From assembly GCF_020447105.2 (NCBI RefSeq), contig NZ_CP096184.1:1798001-1862000 (forward strand): a stretch of 64,000 bases of DNA, read 5' to 3'. The position numbers were made by a program, and so were the translations under genes. Positions 34,806 to 43,665 of this stretch are shown in pieces. Each line of letters starts with the position of its first letter. Position 1 is the stretch's first letter. Origin of the DNA: Demequina sp. TMPB413. GTDB lineage: Bacteria > Actinomycetota > Actinomycetes > Actinomycetales > Demequinaceae. The notes below the pieces were generated by a model. The model did not search any database and was not told the origin of the DNA. It was given only the letters and a program-made list of their open reading frames with translations.

Positions 34806-36188
34806 GTTAGCGCTCACCCCCACTCCGCGCGGCAGCGTCGCTACGCGGTAGCAGGCACCGGCGCCCGTGCTGCGGCGTACGTCGACGGTTTGCTCGGCGA
34901 TCACGCACGGTACGGGGCCATCGTGGCGTGGTGCGAGCCCAACCCGGCCAGGGCGTCTTTCTACAACGCCAGGCTCGCCGCGTCGGGCATGCAGGAAGTC
35001 CCCACCTATCGGCCCGAGAACTATGAAGACATGATCGCCTCGGAGCGCGTCGACACCGTCATTGTCACCTCACCGGACGACACCCATGCCGACCTGACCG
35101 CTCGCGCTCTCGACGCTGGCGCTCGCGTCGTGCTGGAGAAGCCCGTCGCCACGACCGCAGCTGGTTGCCGCCAGATCGCTTCGGCCTTGGAGCGCACCGG
35201 CGGGCAACTGTCCGTGACGTTCAACTACCGCTACGCACCCCGCAACGTCGCACTCAAGCGCATCGTCGCATCGGGAGTGATCGGAACCGTCACGGCCATC
35301 CATTTCGAGTGGATGCTCGATACCATCCACGGCGCCGACTACTTCCGACGGTGGCATCGCGACAAGGACAGGTCAGGCGGGCTGCTCATCCAGAAGGCGA
35401 GCCACCACTTCGACCTCGTGAACTGGTGGCTCGAGGACGCGCCACAGACCGTGTTCGCGCGAGGCGCCTTGAGATTCTACGGAGACGCCGGCGCCGGCAA
35501 AGCGGCCTCTGAGACGGCGCGCCCTGAGCGCGGGACGCCAGGCGAGCCTGGCGGGCCCCTACCGGACTCCCCTCCTGATCCTTACCTGCTTGACCTGACC
35601 GCCGACGAGACGTCTCGCCTGCTGTACCTCGAGGGCGAGCGCCACGATGGCTACCGGCGCGACGCGGACGTGTTCGGTCCCGGGATCACCATCGAAGACA
35701 CGATGTCGGCGATGGTCGGTTACCAAGGCGGAGCGACCCTCACGTACTCCTTGGTCGCGTACGCGCCGTGGGAGGGGTACCGCGTGTCCATCACCGGCAC
35801 CAAGGGCAGGGCCGAACTTGAGGTGGTGGAACGCGCCGCGTCACCCGCCGGGCCAGACAGCGCGGTTGGCTCACCCTCCCAGTCACGCCCTGCCCATCGC
35901 GCCAACGCCCCTGGGACCAACGCGCGCCGGGCCGGCCATCGGCTCGTCGTGCAAGGCCTGTGGGAAGAAGCCCGCGAGGTCGCCGTCGACGACGGAGATG
36001 GCGACCACGGCGGCGGCGACGCCGCGATGCTGGACGACCTTTTCGACGGCACGCGGGACGATCCGCTCGCTCAACGCGCTGGATGGCGCGACGGACTTCT
36101 TGCTGTCGCCGTGGGACTCGCGGCGAACCGCTCTATGCAGTCCGGAATGCCTGTCCGGATTAATGAACTCACTATCGGCGAGATCTGA
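34806..36188 (+). CDS. Gfo/Idh/MocA family oxidoreductase
   Basis: NAD(P)-dependent sugar or uronate dehydrogenase, about 460 residues. The Rossmann loop AVAGTGARAAAYVDGLL begins near residue 14, followed by VVLEKPVATTAAG, SVTFNYRYAPRN, and RWHRDKDRSGGLLIQKASHHFDLVNWW with the catalytic Lys/His. A Pro/Gly-rich insert (about 220-245) and a second one near 345-380 make it longer than usual. The start is uncertain: AAAGGGG is followed six bases later by GTT, not GTG, at 34806; the first standard start, TTG 34890, would delete the Rossmann loop. It heads the uxaC-kdgA-kdgK operon, ending 7 bp before uxaC. Its substrate is unknown. Confidence 0.85.
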   Translation, partial: VSAHPHSARQRRYAVAGTGARAAAYVDGLLGDHARYGAIVAWCEPNPARASFYNARLAASGMQEVPTYRPENYEDMIASERVDTVIVTSPDDTHADLTARALDAGARVVLEKPVATTAAGCRQIASALERTGGQLSVTFNYRYAPRNVALKRIVASGVIGTVTAIHFEWMLDTIHGADYFRRWHRDKDRSGGLLIQKASHHFDLVNWWLEDAPQTVFARGALRFYGDAGAGKAASETARPERGTPGEPGGPLPDSPPDPYLLDLTADETSRLLYLEGERHDGYRRDADVFGPGITIEDTMSAMVGYQGGATLTYSLVAYAPWEGYRVSITGTKGRAELEVVERAASPAGPDSAVGSPSQSRPAHRANAPGTNARRAGHRLVVQGLWEEAREVAVDDGDGDHGGGDAAMLDDLFDGTRDDPLAQRAGWRDGLLAVAVGLAANRSMQSGMPVRINELTIGEI

Positions 36189-36195
36189 GGAAGCC

Positions 36196-37620
36196 ATGAT
36201 CACGAGGCCATTGACCCTTCACCCCGATAGGGCGCTGCCAGCAGAGCCGGCCGTGCGTGAGATCGCAAGGCAGCTCTATCAGAGCGTTGCAGAGCTCCCC
36301 ATCGTGTCGATGCACGGGCACATCCCCGCCGCACTTCTCGACGCCGACGAGGCGTTCGGCAACCCGGCGGAAGTACTCGTGGTACCCGACCACTACCTCG
36401 TGCGCATGCTGTTGTCTCAAGGCGTGTCTCACGATGCGATGGGAGTCCCTCGGCGTGATGGCGGCCCCGTCGAAAGCGACCCTCGTGAGATCTGGCGGCG
36501 CTTTGCGGAGAACTGGCACCTCTTCAGGGGCACCCCCACTCGCTACTGGCTTGAGCACGTTCTCGTCACCTTCTTCGGCGTCACGGAGCAACTGTCGGCA
36601 GCAACATCGGACAAGGCGTACGACACGATCTCCGAGGTGCTGGCGCGGCCGGATTCGCGCCCGCTGTCACTCCTCGATCGCTTCGGAATCGAGATTCTGG
36701 CAACGACGGACTCCGCGGCGTCGACACTGCCCCACCACACCTCGCTGGCACAGCGCGGTTGGGGCGAACGCATCGTGCCGACCTTCAGACCAGACGCGTT
36801 GGTACACCCCACCGCACACGGCTGGAGCGACAAGGTGGCGGCACTGGGCGAGGTCACTGGAATCGACACCGGCACGTACGACCGCTACCTCGACGCGCTC
36901 GCATCCCAGCGCGAACGCTTCGTTGCAGCTGGCGCACGCGCGAGCGATCACGGTCACGTGAGCGCCGCGGCGGAGGCGCTCGATCCCGCCACCGCGAGGC
37001 GCATCTACGATGCATCGCTGCGCGGCGCGGTGACCGAGCAAGAAGCGGCCGCCTTCTCTGGTCACATGCTCGTCGAGATGGCGCGCATGTCGACTCAAGA
37101 CGGGCTCGTCATGCAGCTCCATCCTGGAGTGTTGCGCGATCACCACGGCGAGGCGTACACGGAGCGGGGGCCCGACATCGGCTACGACATTCCCGCCCCC
37201 ACCGACTTCACTCACGCGCTCCGGCCGCTGCTCAACGAGTTCGGCAGGGACAACCGCTTGAGGCTGATCCTGTTCACGGTCGACGAGGACACGTACTCGC
37301 GCGAACTGGCGCCGCTCGCAGGCGTCTATCCCTCGGTGAAACTCGGTGCCCCGTGGTGGTTCCTCGACACTCCTGGCGGGATGATGCGGTTCCGCGAAGC
37401 CGTCACCGATACGGCTGGCTTCTTCAACACCACCGGCTTTGTGGACGACACCAGGGCCTTCTTCACCGTGCCGGCGAGGCATGACCTCGCCAGGCGGATC
37501 GACGCAGGCTTCTTGGCTCGCCTCGTCGCCGAGCACCGGCTGGATCTCGATGAGGCTTTCGAGACGGCAAACGAGCTGGCTGTCGGCCTTGCCAAGCGAG
37601 CCTACGAGCGGACCGTGTAG
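36196..37620 (+). CDS. uxaC: Glucuronate/galacturonate isomerase UxaC
   Basis: Isomerises D-galacturonate to tagaturonate and D-glucuronate to fructuronate. 474 residues, standard length for the amidohydrolase-like family. The metal-binding MHGHIPAAL (HxH) is near 40, TDSAASTLPHH and TFRPDALVHP follow, and MQLHPGVLRDHH, ILFTVDEDTYSREL and KLGAPWWFLDTPGGMMRFREAV are family blocks. The ATG at 36196 follows GAGGAAG. It is the entry enzyme of the island. Confidence 0.95.
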   Translation: MITRPLTLHPDRALPAEPAVREIARQLYQSVAELPIVSMHGHIPAALLDADEAFGNPAEVLVVPDHYLVRMLLSQGVSHDAMGVPRRDGGPVESDPREIWRRFAENWHLFRGTPTRYWLEHVLVTFFGVTEQLSAATSDKAYDTISEVLARPDSRPLSLLDRFGIEILATTDSAASTLPHHTSLAQRGWGERIVPTFRPDALVHPTAHGWSDKVAALGEVTGIDTGTYDRYLDALASQRERFVAAGARASDHGHVSAAAEALDPATARRIYDASLRGAVTEQEAAAFSGHMLVEMARMSTQDGLVMQLHPGVLRDHHGEAYTERGPDIGYDIPAPTDFTHALRPLLNEFGRDNRLRLILFTVDEDTYSRELAPLAGVYPSVKLGAPWWFLDTPGGMMRFREAVTDTAGFFNTTGFVDDTRAFFTVPARHDLARRIDAGFLARLVAEHRLDLDEAFETANELAVGLAKRAYERTV

Positions 37621-37625
37621 GGAGC

Positions 37626-38309
37626 ATGACTGTGTCACCCGATCACCCCAAGACGTCCGCATCGATCACCTCCGTCACCCACACCCTGGAACAACATCGT
37701 GTGGTGCCGGTGGTGGTGATCGATGACGCCGCTTGCGCGCACGATCTCGCGGGCTCGCTCGTTTCCGGAGGGCTGCCGATCGCCGAGGTGACCCTGCGCA
37801 CCGCCGCCGCGCTCGACGCCATCCGCATCATCGCCGCCAGGGGCGACGTCATGGTCGGTGCTGGCACAGTTCTCACGGCCGACCACGTCGATCGCGCCGC
37901 CGACGCTGGGGCGCAGTTTGTCGTCTCACCCGGCCTGTCGCGAGCGGTGGTCGAGCGAGCCCTGCACCACGGCATCGGCGTGATTCCTGGTGCCGTGACT
38001 GCCACTGAAGTCCAAACCGCCCAGGCGATGGGTCTGGACGTCGTGAAGTTCTTCCCCGCCAACACATCTGGTGGCCCTGCGGCGATCGCGGCTCTCGCTG
38101 CGCCTTTCGCCGCGATGCGCTTTGTCCCCACCGGCGGAGTCACCGCCACCAACGTCGGCGACTACCTCTCGCTCGGCTCGGTCGTTGCCGTCGGCGGGTC
38201 CTGGATGGTGCCGAGGGACGCCATTGAATCGCGGCAGTGGGACCAGATCGCGGACCTCACCACCCAGGCCGTCGCAGCGGCAAACGCCGTGACGAAGGGA
38301 GCATCGTGA
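37626..38309 (+). CDS. kdgA: 2-dehydro-3-deoxy-phosphogluconate (KDPG) aldolase
   Basis: Splits KDPG to pyruvate and glyceraldehyde-3-phosphate, the last step of the uronate route. 227 residues. The Schiff-base Lys is in GLDVVKFFPANTSGG, the catalytic Glu in GLPIAEVTLRTAAAL, and FVPTGGVTATNVGDYLSLGSVVAVGGSWM is the phosphate site. Six bases separate it from uxaC; its stop overlaps the kdgK start by 4 bp. Confidence 0.94.
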   Translation: MTVSPDHPKTSASITSVTHTLEQHRVVPVVVIDDAACAHDLAGSLVSGGLPIAEVTLRTAAALDAIRIIAARGDVMVGAGTVLTADHVDRAADAGAQFVVSPGLSRAVVERALHHGIGVIPGAVTATEVQTAQAMGLDVVKFFPANTSGGPAAIAALAAPFAAMRFVPTGGVTATNVGDYLSLGSVVAVGGSWMVPRDAIESRQWDQIADLTTQAVAAANAVTKGAS

Positions 38310-39415
38310 GCCAGACCGTCGTGAACCTCAAGCCGGCCGAGGACTGCGCTTACGATGCCGTGGCGCTCGGCGAGGTGATGCTCCGACTAGACCCCGGCGC
38401 GGGCAGAATTCGCACCGCCCGCACTTTCACGGCGTGGGAGGGCGGCGGCGAGTACAACGTGGTGAGGGGACTGCGGCGCGTCTTTGATCTGCGCACCGCG
38501 ATCGTCACCGCGCTCGCCGACAACGAAGTCGGGCGCCTCGTCGAGGACCTCATGCTTACCGGCGGCGTCGATACTTCGCGGGTGACCTGGGTGCCCTACG
38601 ACGGCATCGGCAGGCAAGTGCGCAACGGCCTCAACTTCACGGAGCGGGGCTTCGGCGTGCGTGGAGCCGTCGGGGTATCGGACCGGGGCCTGAGCGCTGC
38701 CTCTCAACTGCGCGCTGACGACGTCGACTTCGACGACCTCTTTGGCAACCAAGGCGTGCGGTGGTTTCACACTGGCGGCATCTTCGCTGCCCTGTCCGAT
38801 GTCTCGGCGGAGACGTGTCTCGCCGCGGTGCAGGCGGCGCGCAGACACGGCACCGTCGTGTCTTACGACCTCAATTACCGGCCAAGTCTGTGGAAGAGCA
38901 TCGGCGGCCAGGCTCGCGCTCAAGAGGTTAACCGCGCGATCGCACCCTACGTGGACGTCATGATCGGAAACGAGGAAGACTTCACCGCGGCGCTCGGCTT
39001 CCCGGTGCCGGGGGTTGGCGCTGACCTCGCGGAGCTTGATGTGGCGGGTTTCGCCGCGATGATCGACAACGTGGCCAATGAGTACCAGGGGCTGTCCGTC
39101 ATCGCCACCACGTTGCGGACGGTGCACACGGCGAGCGACAACGATTGGGGCGCCGTCGCCTGGTCGCCTGCCACGGGGATGGTGCGAGCGACCACGCGCG
39201 ACCACCTGGAGATCTTTGACCGCGTGGGAGGTGGAGACTCCTTTGCCTCGGGCCTCATTCATGGCCTGTTGAGCGGCGCCGACCTGGCGACCGCCGTCGA
39301 GTATGGCGCCGCACACGGTGCACTCGCGATGACGACGCCGGGAGACACGTCGATGGCCACGGCCGCCGAAGTGACCAAGCTTGCTCGAGGCGGCGGCGCG
39401 AGGGTGGACCGGTAG
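38306..39415 (+). CDS. kdgK: 2-keto-3-deoxygluconate kinase (PfkB family)
   Basis: Phosphorylates KDG to KDPG. 369 residues. PfkB landmarks: VALGEVMLRLDPG at the N-terminus, FTAWEGGGEYNVVRGL (signature 1 region), FHTGGIFAALS, VVSYDLNYRPSLW, and the C-terminal anion-hole signature DRVGGGDSFASGLIHGL with catalytic Asp. The GTG at 38306 overlaps kdgA (GTGA). It is the last gene of the rightward arm and faces uxaB across a repeat-bearing gap. Confidence 0.92.
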   Translation: MSQTVVNLKPAEDCAYDAVALGEVMLRLDPGAGRIRTARTFTAWEGGGEYNVVRGLRRVFDLRTAIVTALADNEVGRLVEDLMLTGGVDTSRVTWVPYDGIGRQVRNGLNFTERGFGVRGAVGVSDRGLSAASQLRADDVDFDDLFGNQGVRWFHTGGIFAALSDVSAETCLAAVQAARRHGTVVSYDLNYRPSLWKSIGGQARAQEVNRAIAPYVDVMIGNEEDFTAALGFPVPGVGADLAELDVAGFAAMIDNVANEYQGLSVIATTLRTVHTASDNDWGAVAWSPATGMVRATTRDHLEIFDRVGGGDSFASGLIHGLLSGADLATAVEYGAAHGALAMTTPGDTSMATAAEVTKLARGGGARVDR

Positions 39416-39432
39416 GGCCACCGGCGGTCACC

Positions 39433-39542
39433 GAGGGTGCGTGAGTGCCCCGCAGGCGAGCCCGAGCGGCTGCTGAGGGTGCGTGAGTGCCCCGCAGGGG
39501 GCTACGCGAGCTCGGAGACGAGGCGTGAGAGCCCCGCAGAGG
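39433..39542. repeat. Tandem GC-rich repeat between kdgK and uxaB
   Basis: The core GTGCGTGAGTGCCCCGCAGG, preceded by GAGG, occurs twice exactly (39433-39456 and 39475-39498), 42 bp apart. A degenerate third copy (39520-39542, GAGGCGTGAGAGCCCCGCAGAGG) lies within the uxaB 3' end. It separates two converging transcripts. Confidence 0.7.
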
Positions 39543-40962
39543 TGATGAGGTCGACTTGGGTCGCCACCTCGTCGGCGAGCCGGGCGACAACGGCCGCGTC
39601 CACGTCGACAGACCACCCGAGTGCGCCTATTGCTGCGCGCACCCAGCGGAGCGCATCGGCGGGGTCATACGCCGACGCAATGGACTCGACAAGAGCCTGG
39701 TCGTCCGCGACGGGTGGCCCGTCCGCGGCCACGATCCCGGCGTATCGCAGCAGCGTGCACGCGAGTCCCAGGACTTCGCGTGGTGCCTCGCGACCAGCCG
39801 CCCAGCAGTCGACAATGACGGGCAGCGCGCGCACTCGCCACTTCGCGAGCGAATTGAGCGCGATGTCGCCCAACAGGTGCTCGAGGGAGGGATTCGCGAA
39901 GCGCTCGAGCGCGTCGGCGGCGAAGGCTCTTGCGTGATCGGGATCGCTCGGCAGTGTAGGCAGCACCTCCCGTTCAAGGAGCGAGCGCAACAACGCGAGC
40001 AACTCGGGTCTGGAGATCGCCTCGCGGACCGTGGAGGCCCCCAAGGCGAGGCCGACGGCGGCGAGCAGGGTGTGCGAACCGTTGAGCACGCGCACCTTGG
40101 TCTCGCGGTACGGCGCCACGTCGTCCACGTACAGCACTGGCAGTCCCGCACGGTCGAACGGCAGCCGCTCGCGAAGCCGCTCAGTACCGACGATGGCCCA
40201 CTGCGCGTAGTCCTCGCCCGCCACCGCCACCTCGTCTCGCACGCCCCAGCGCGCCATCAGCGTCTCGGCGTTGGCATGCGGATACCCGGGGACGATGCGG
40301 TCAACGAGCGTGTCGTGAAAAGCGCAAGCGCCATCGAGCCAATCGAGGAAGCCCTGGGGCAGCGAATGCTCCGCGGCGTGGCGATGAACCAAAGACCTCA
40401 ACAGCTGGCCGTTGTCCGCCACGAGTTCGCACGGCACGATGTCGAGCCCAGCAGAGGGAGCACCCTGGAACTCGCGCCAGCGGTCGAACAGCAACGCCGT
40501 GAGCTTGCCCGCGAAGGAGTCCGGCGGCTTCGCATCAAGATTGTCCTGCTGCCACACGAGGCCAGCCTCCGTCGTGTTCGACACGATGATCTGGAGGTCT
40601 GGGTCGAGGTAGGCGTCCCGATATTCATCAGGGTCGTCATACGCGGAAATGACGCGCTGCACAGATGTCACCAGGGTCGTTCGCTGCATGCGCTGTCCGT
40701 GGTGAATCCCCTCAAGTACCACGTGGAACATGCCGCGCTGGTCCCGCAAGCGTTGGAAGGCCTCGTCGGGTCGCGCAGTGGCCTTGACCACGACGATTCC
40801 CGCGTCGCTTGCGCCAGCGTCGTTGGACTCCTGCACCATTTGGTCGACGAACCCTCGCAGGAAATTGCCCGCGCCGAACTGCAAGATCCTGCGGGGCCTC
40901 GTGTCGGGGCGCGAGACGCCCTCGCCCAAGCGCGGCAGCCGCGCGACCTCGACGTCGCTCAC
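39502..40962 (-). CDS. uxaB: Tagaturonate reductase / altronate oxidoreductase
   Basis: NADH-dependent reduction of tagaturonate to altronate, the second step of galacturonate use. 486 residues, mannitol dehydrogenase superfamily: ILQFGAGNFLRGFVDQMV is the Rossmann loop, IVSNTTEAGLVW follows, KVRVLNGSHTLLAAVGLALG carries the catalytic Lys/Asn/His and PCELVADNGQLL is another contact. The GTG at 40962 overlaps the uxaA stop (GTGA); an alternative GTG at 40983 would overlap more. The fructuronate branch enzyme UxuB is not present nearby. Confidence 0.93.
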   Translation of the reverse strand: MSDVEVARLPRLGEGVSRPDTRPRRILQFGAGNFLRGFVDQMVQESNDAGASDAGIVVVKATARPDEAFQRLRDQRGMFHVVLEGIHHGQRMQRTTLVTSVQRVISAYDDPDEYRDAYLDPDLQIIVSNTTEAGLVWQQDNLDAKPPDSFAGKLTALLFDRWREFQGAPSAGLDIVPCELVADNGQLLRSLVHRHAAEHSLPQGFLDWLDGACAFHDTLVDRIVPGYPHANAETLMARWGVRDEVAVAGEDYAQWAIVGTERLRERLPFDRAGLPVLYVDDVAPYRETKVRVLNGSHTLLAAVGLALGASTVREAISRPELLALLRSLLEREVLPTLPSDPDHARAFAADALERFANPSLEHLLGDIALNSLAKWRVRALPVIVDCWAAGREAPREVLGLACTLLRYAGIVAADGPPVADDQALVESIASAYDPADALRWVRAAIGALGWSVDVDAAVVARLADEVATQVDLITSAGLSRLVSELA

Positions 40963-42479
40963 GTCACGGCGCCCAACTGCCACGGGACAAACTCGTCGGC
41001 GCCGAGGTCAAGGTCTTCCGACACGGTCGGACGCCCTGACGCCACGGCCAAGATCTCGGCAAGGATCTGGTCACCCACCTCTTCTACGGTCGCCTTGCCG
41101 TCGACTATCGTGCCAGCGTTGATGTCCATGTCTTCGCTCATCCGCTCGTACATCGCGGTGTTGGTGGCGACCTTGATGGTGGGGCTCGGCTTGGAGCCCA
41201 ACACCGAACCGCGCCCCGTCGTGAAGACCACGACGGTTGCGCCGCCAGCAACGATGCCCGTGACGGAAACGGGATCGTAGCCAGGGGTGTCCATGAACAC
41301 GAGACCGGATTCCGCGACGCGCTCCGCGTACTCGTGGACGGCGACGAGAGGTGCGGTGCCGCTCTTGGCGACCGCGCCGAGCGACTTCTCCAGAATGGTC
41401 GTCAGGCCGCCAGCCTTGTTGCCTGGTGACGGATTGTTGTCGAGCGTTCCGCCGCCTCGCGTCATGTACTCGCGCCACCACTCGATCCGCTCGATCAGGC
41501 GCGCGCTCACCGTCGGATCAGTCGCGCGCGCGGTCAGCAGATGCTCAGCCCCGAACACCTCTGGCGTTTCCGCAAGAATGCTGGTGCCGCCGAGCGCTAC
41601 CAGTTGATCTGAGGCATAGCCGAGAGCGGGGTTCGCCGAGATCCCTGAGTAACCGTCAGAGCCCCCGCAATTGAGCCCCAGCACCAGAGCCGACGCAGGG
41701 GCCGTCTCCCGGCGGGCCTGGTCGACGACGGGAAGCATCTTCTCGATCGCACTCACGCCCGCGCGCACCGTCGAGCGAATCCCGCCGCTCTCTTGAATGA
41801 TCATGGTCTCGACCGGCTTGGTGAGGTCGAGCCCGTTGAGCAGTGTCTGCGCCTGCAGCATCTCGCAGCCAAGGCCAAGAACCAGTACGCCGCCGACGTT
41901 CGGGTGGTCGGCGTAGCCGCGGAGCGTGCGCATGGTCAGTTGGGCGCCCTCGCTGCTGGGCACCAGGCCGCAGCCTGTGTCGTGGGTCAACGCGATCACG
42001 CCGTCGACGTGATCAAAGGCCTCCAGCCCGCGCCCAAACCGGAACTGGTCTGCGATCAGGCGGGCCGTCGATGCCGAGCAATTGACGGTGGTCAGTACCG
42101 CGATGTAGTTGCGCGTGCCCCAGCGTCCATCGGCACGCCGGTAGCCCTCAAAGGTCGGCATCGAGACCGCCTGAACGTCGGCGCGCACCGCCGCAGTGCC
42201 CACCTCTCGCCTCGCCTCGTCCGCCATCGCGAGATTGTGAACGTGGACGTGGTCGCCTACCTGGATGTCGCGGCTTGCGCGCCCGATCAACTGCCCGTAC
42301 TTGAGAACGGCGCCGTCGGTCGCAATGGGCCGGATCGCAATCTTGTGCCCACTCGGCACCGTGCTCGACGCCGTCAGGTGGATGTCGCCAACTGTGACGG
42401 AGTCGCCACGGGCCAAGCCATCAACGGCAACGCCGACGTTGTCGTCGGCTCGCAACACGAGAATGCGGTTGTCGGACAC
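40959..42479 (-). CDS. uxaA: Altronate dehydratase
   Basis: Dehydrates altronate to 2-keto-3-deoxygluconate, joining the kdgK-kdgA route. 506 residues. The N-terminal SAF domain contains DNVGVAVDGLARG and PSGHKIAIRPI; the main UxaA domain has YRRADGRWGTRNYIAVLTTVNCSA, LTHDTGCGLVPSSEGAQLTMRTLRG, LGLNCGGSDGYSGISANPALGYASDQL and GRGSVLGSKPSPTIKVATNT with conserved metal or cluster cysteines. The start is GTG 42479. A LacI-type operator lies 36 bp upstream. Confidence 0.95.
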   Translation of the reverse strand: MSDNRILVLRADDNVGVAVDGLARGDSVTVGDIHLTASSTVPSGHKIAIRPIATDGAVLKYGQLIGRASRDIQVGDHVHVHNLAMADEARREVGTAAVRADVQAVSMPTFEGYRRADGRWGTRNYIAVLTTVNCSASTARLIADQFRFGRGLEAFDHVDGVIALTHDTGCGLVPSSEGAQLTMRTLRGYADHPNVGGVLVLGLGCEMLQAQTLLNGLDLTKPVETMIIQESGGIRSTVRAGVSAIEKMLPVVDQARRETAPASALVLGLNCGGSDGYSGISANPALGYASDQLVALGGTSILAETPEVFGAEHLLTARATDPTVSARLIERIEWWREYMTRGGGTLDNNPSPGNKAGGLTTILEKSLGAVAKSGTAPLVAVHEYAERVAESGLVFMDTPGYDPVSVTGIVAGGATVVVFTTGRGSVLGSKPSPTIKVATNTAMYERMSEDMDINAGTIVDGKATVEEVGDQILAEILAVASGRPTVSEDLDLGADEFVPWQLGAVT

Positions 42480-42514
42480 GGGAACACCACTCTTTCGCTC
42501 CCGACAACTCTACC

Positions 42515-42528
42515 AGTAACCGGTTTCT
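42515..42528. promoter_or_regulatory. LacI-type operator upstream of uxaA
   Basis: AGTAACCGGTTTCT is nearly symmetric about the central CG, as LacI operators are. It lies 36 bp before the uxaA GTG, overlaps the lacI stop codon, and is repeated in reverse at 34728-34741 with one mismatch. Repression of uxaA-uxaB is inferred. Confidence 0.62.
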
Positions 42529-43570
42529 ACGCGGAACTGGACGCAGGAGGAGCGGTGCTGTCCCTGATCACCAACTCGGGCGCGAACCACAGCGCGCCGG
42601 TGGTGGGGGTCCCGCCGCTAATCACCGCGCTCAACTCTCGCCAGGCGCGCGCGCCCAACTCCCTGTGCGGCGCGGCGAGCGTCGTCAGCGCGGGAGTCGC
42701 ATACCTCGCAAACTGAATGTCGTCGAAACCCACCACCGACAGGTCCCGCGGCACGTTCACTCCTCGCTCGCGGGCGCGTGCCATGAGCCCGAAGGCCACC
42801 AAGTCGTTATGGCATACGACGGCCGTCACCCCTGCAGCCACGACGGCGTCGGCAGCGTCGTAACCGTCGTCGATCTGCGCCCCACCGGGCAGCACCTGCA
42901 CTCTCACGTCTGGAAGCTCCAGCTGTGCCTGGCTAATCCCGTCGCGGCGAAGCTGATCAGCCGCGCTCAGCGGGTTGCCAGCGACGTACGCGATGTCTCG
43001 GTGGCCTAGATCGAAAAGGTGGCGAATTGCGGCGCGAACGCCAGCCGCGTGGTCGACAACCAGGCTCGGCAGTCCGCTACCGGGCAAGTGACGGTTGATG
43101 ACGACGGCCGGCGTGAGTCCGCCCAGCATGGACCGGAGTTGCGTTTCAGGAAGTCGCGGCGAGACCAAGATGGCGGCGTCGCAGCGACTGCGAGCATCGA
43201 GGGTGATGGTCGCGCCTTCCGCCGCATCCTCCGCCAAGTCCGCAATGAGCACGCGGTACTCGTCTTGAGCCGCCGCTGTGGTGACCCCGCGCAACACCTC
43301 TTGGAACATCGGGTTGGTCACGTCAGGCACCACGAGCGCGACGGTGCGCGTCTTGCCGAGCGAGAGGTTGCGACCAAGGACGCTCGGTGAGTAGTGAAGC
43401 CGCTCCGCGACCTCCCGAACTTTGGCGGCCAGTTCACCCGCGACGGTGGGGTTGCCGTTCATCACCCGCGACACGGTGGCGACCGAAACGCCTGCCTCGG
43501 CAGCGACGTCGGAAATGGTCGCGACGCCGGAGGGCCGCTTTGCCTTCGTGCGTGTTCGCCGCTCGCCCAT
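42527..43570 (-). CDS. LacI family transcriptional regulator
   Basis: 347 residues. The helix-turn-helix is VATISDVAAEAGVSVATVSRVMNGNPTVAGELAAKVREVAERLHYSPSVLGRNL; the hinge leads to the periplasmic-binding-like effector domain (TVALVVPDVTNPMFQEVLRGV ... FDDIQFARYATPALTTL). It lies directly upstream of uxaA in the island. Its operators are probably the two 14-bp sites noted; a uronate or pathway intermediate is the likely inducer. Confidence 0.92.
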   Translation of the reverse strand: MGERRTRTKAKRPSGVATISDVAAEAGVSVATVSRVMNGNPTVAGELAAKVREVAERLHYSPSVLGRNLSLGKTRTVALVVPDVTNPMFQEVLRGVTTAAAQDEYRVLIADLAEDAAEGATITLDARSRCDAAILVSPRLPETQLRSMLGGLTPAVVINRHLPGSGLPSLVVDHAAGVRAAIRHLFDLGHRDIAYVAGNPLSAADQLRRDGISQAQLELPDVRVQVLPGGAQIDDGYDAADAVVAAGVTAVVCHNDLVAFGLMARARERGVNVPRDLSVVGFDDIQFARYATPALTTLAAPHRELGARAWRELSAVISGGTPTTGALWFAPELVIRDSTAPPASSSA

Positions 43571-43665
43571 GCATCCTCCTCAGTGATGCACGAAAGCGTA
43601 TCGGAAACCGCATTCCCTCCGGCGAGGGCCCGCTGGGGGCGGGCGTCAGCGTCTCGCTACCCCTG

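Noticed and set aside
35647..36195. Extension of uxaC into the dehydrogenase gene
   Set aside because: It is out of frame with the dehydrogenase product and lacks UxaC similarity; ATG 36196 has a ribosome site.
39433..39542. CRISPR array
   Set aside because: Only two exact copies and one degenerate copy, with spacers about 18-20 bp, no cas genes, and one copy inside uxaB.
34524..43665. Integrative element behind the uronate island
   Set aside because: No integrase, transposase, tRNA or terminal repeat was found at either edge.
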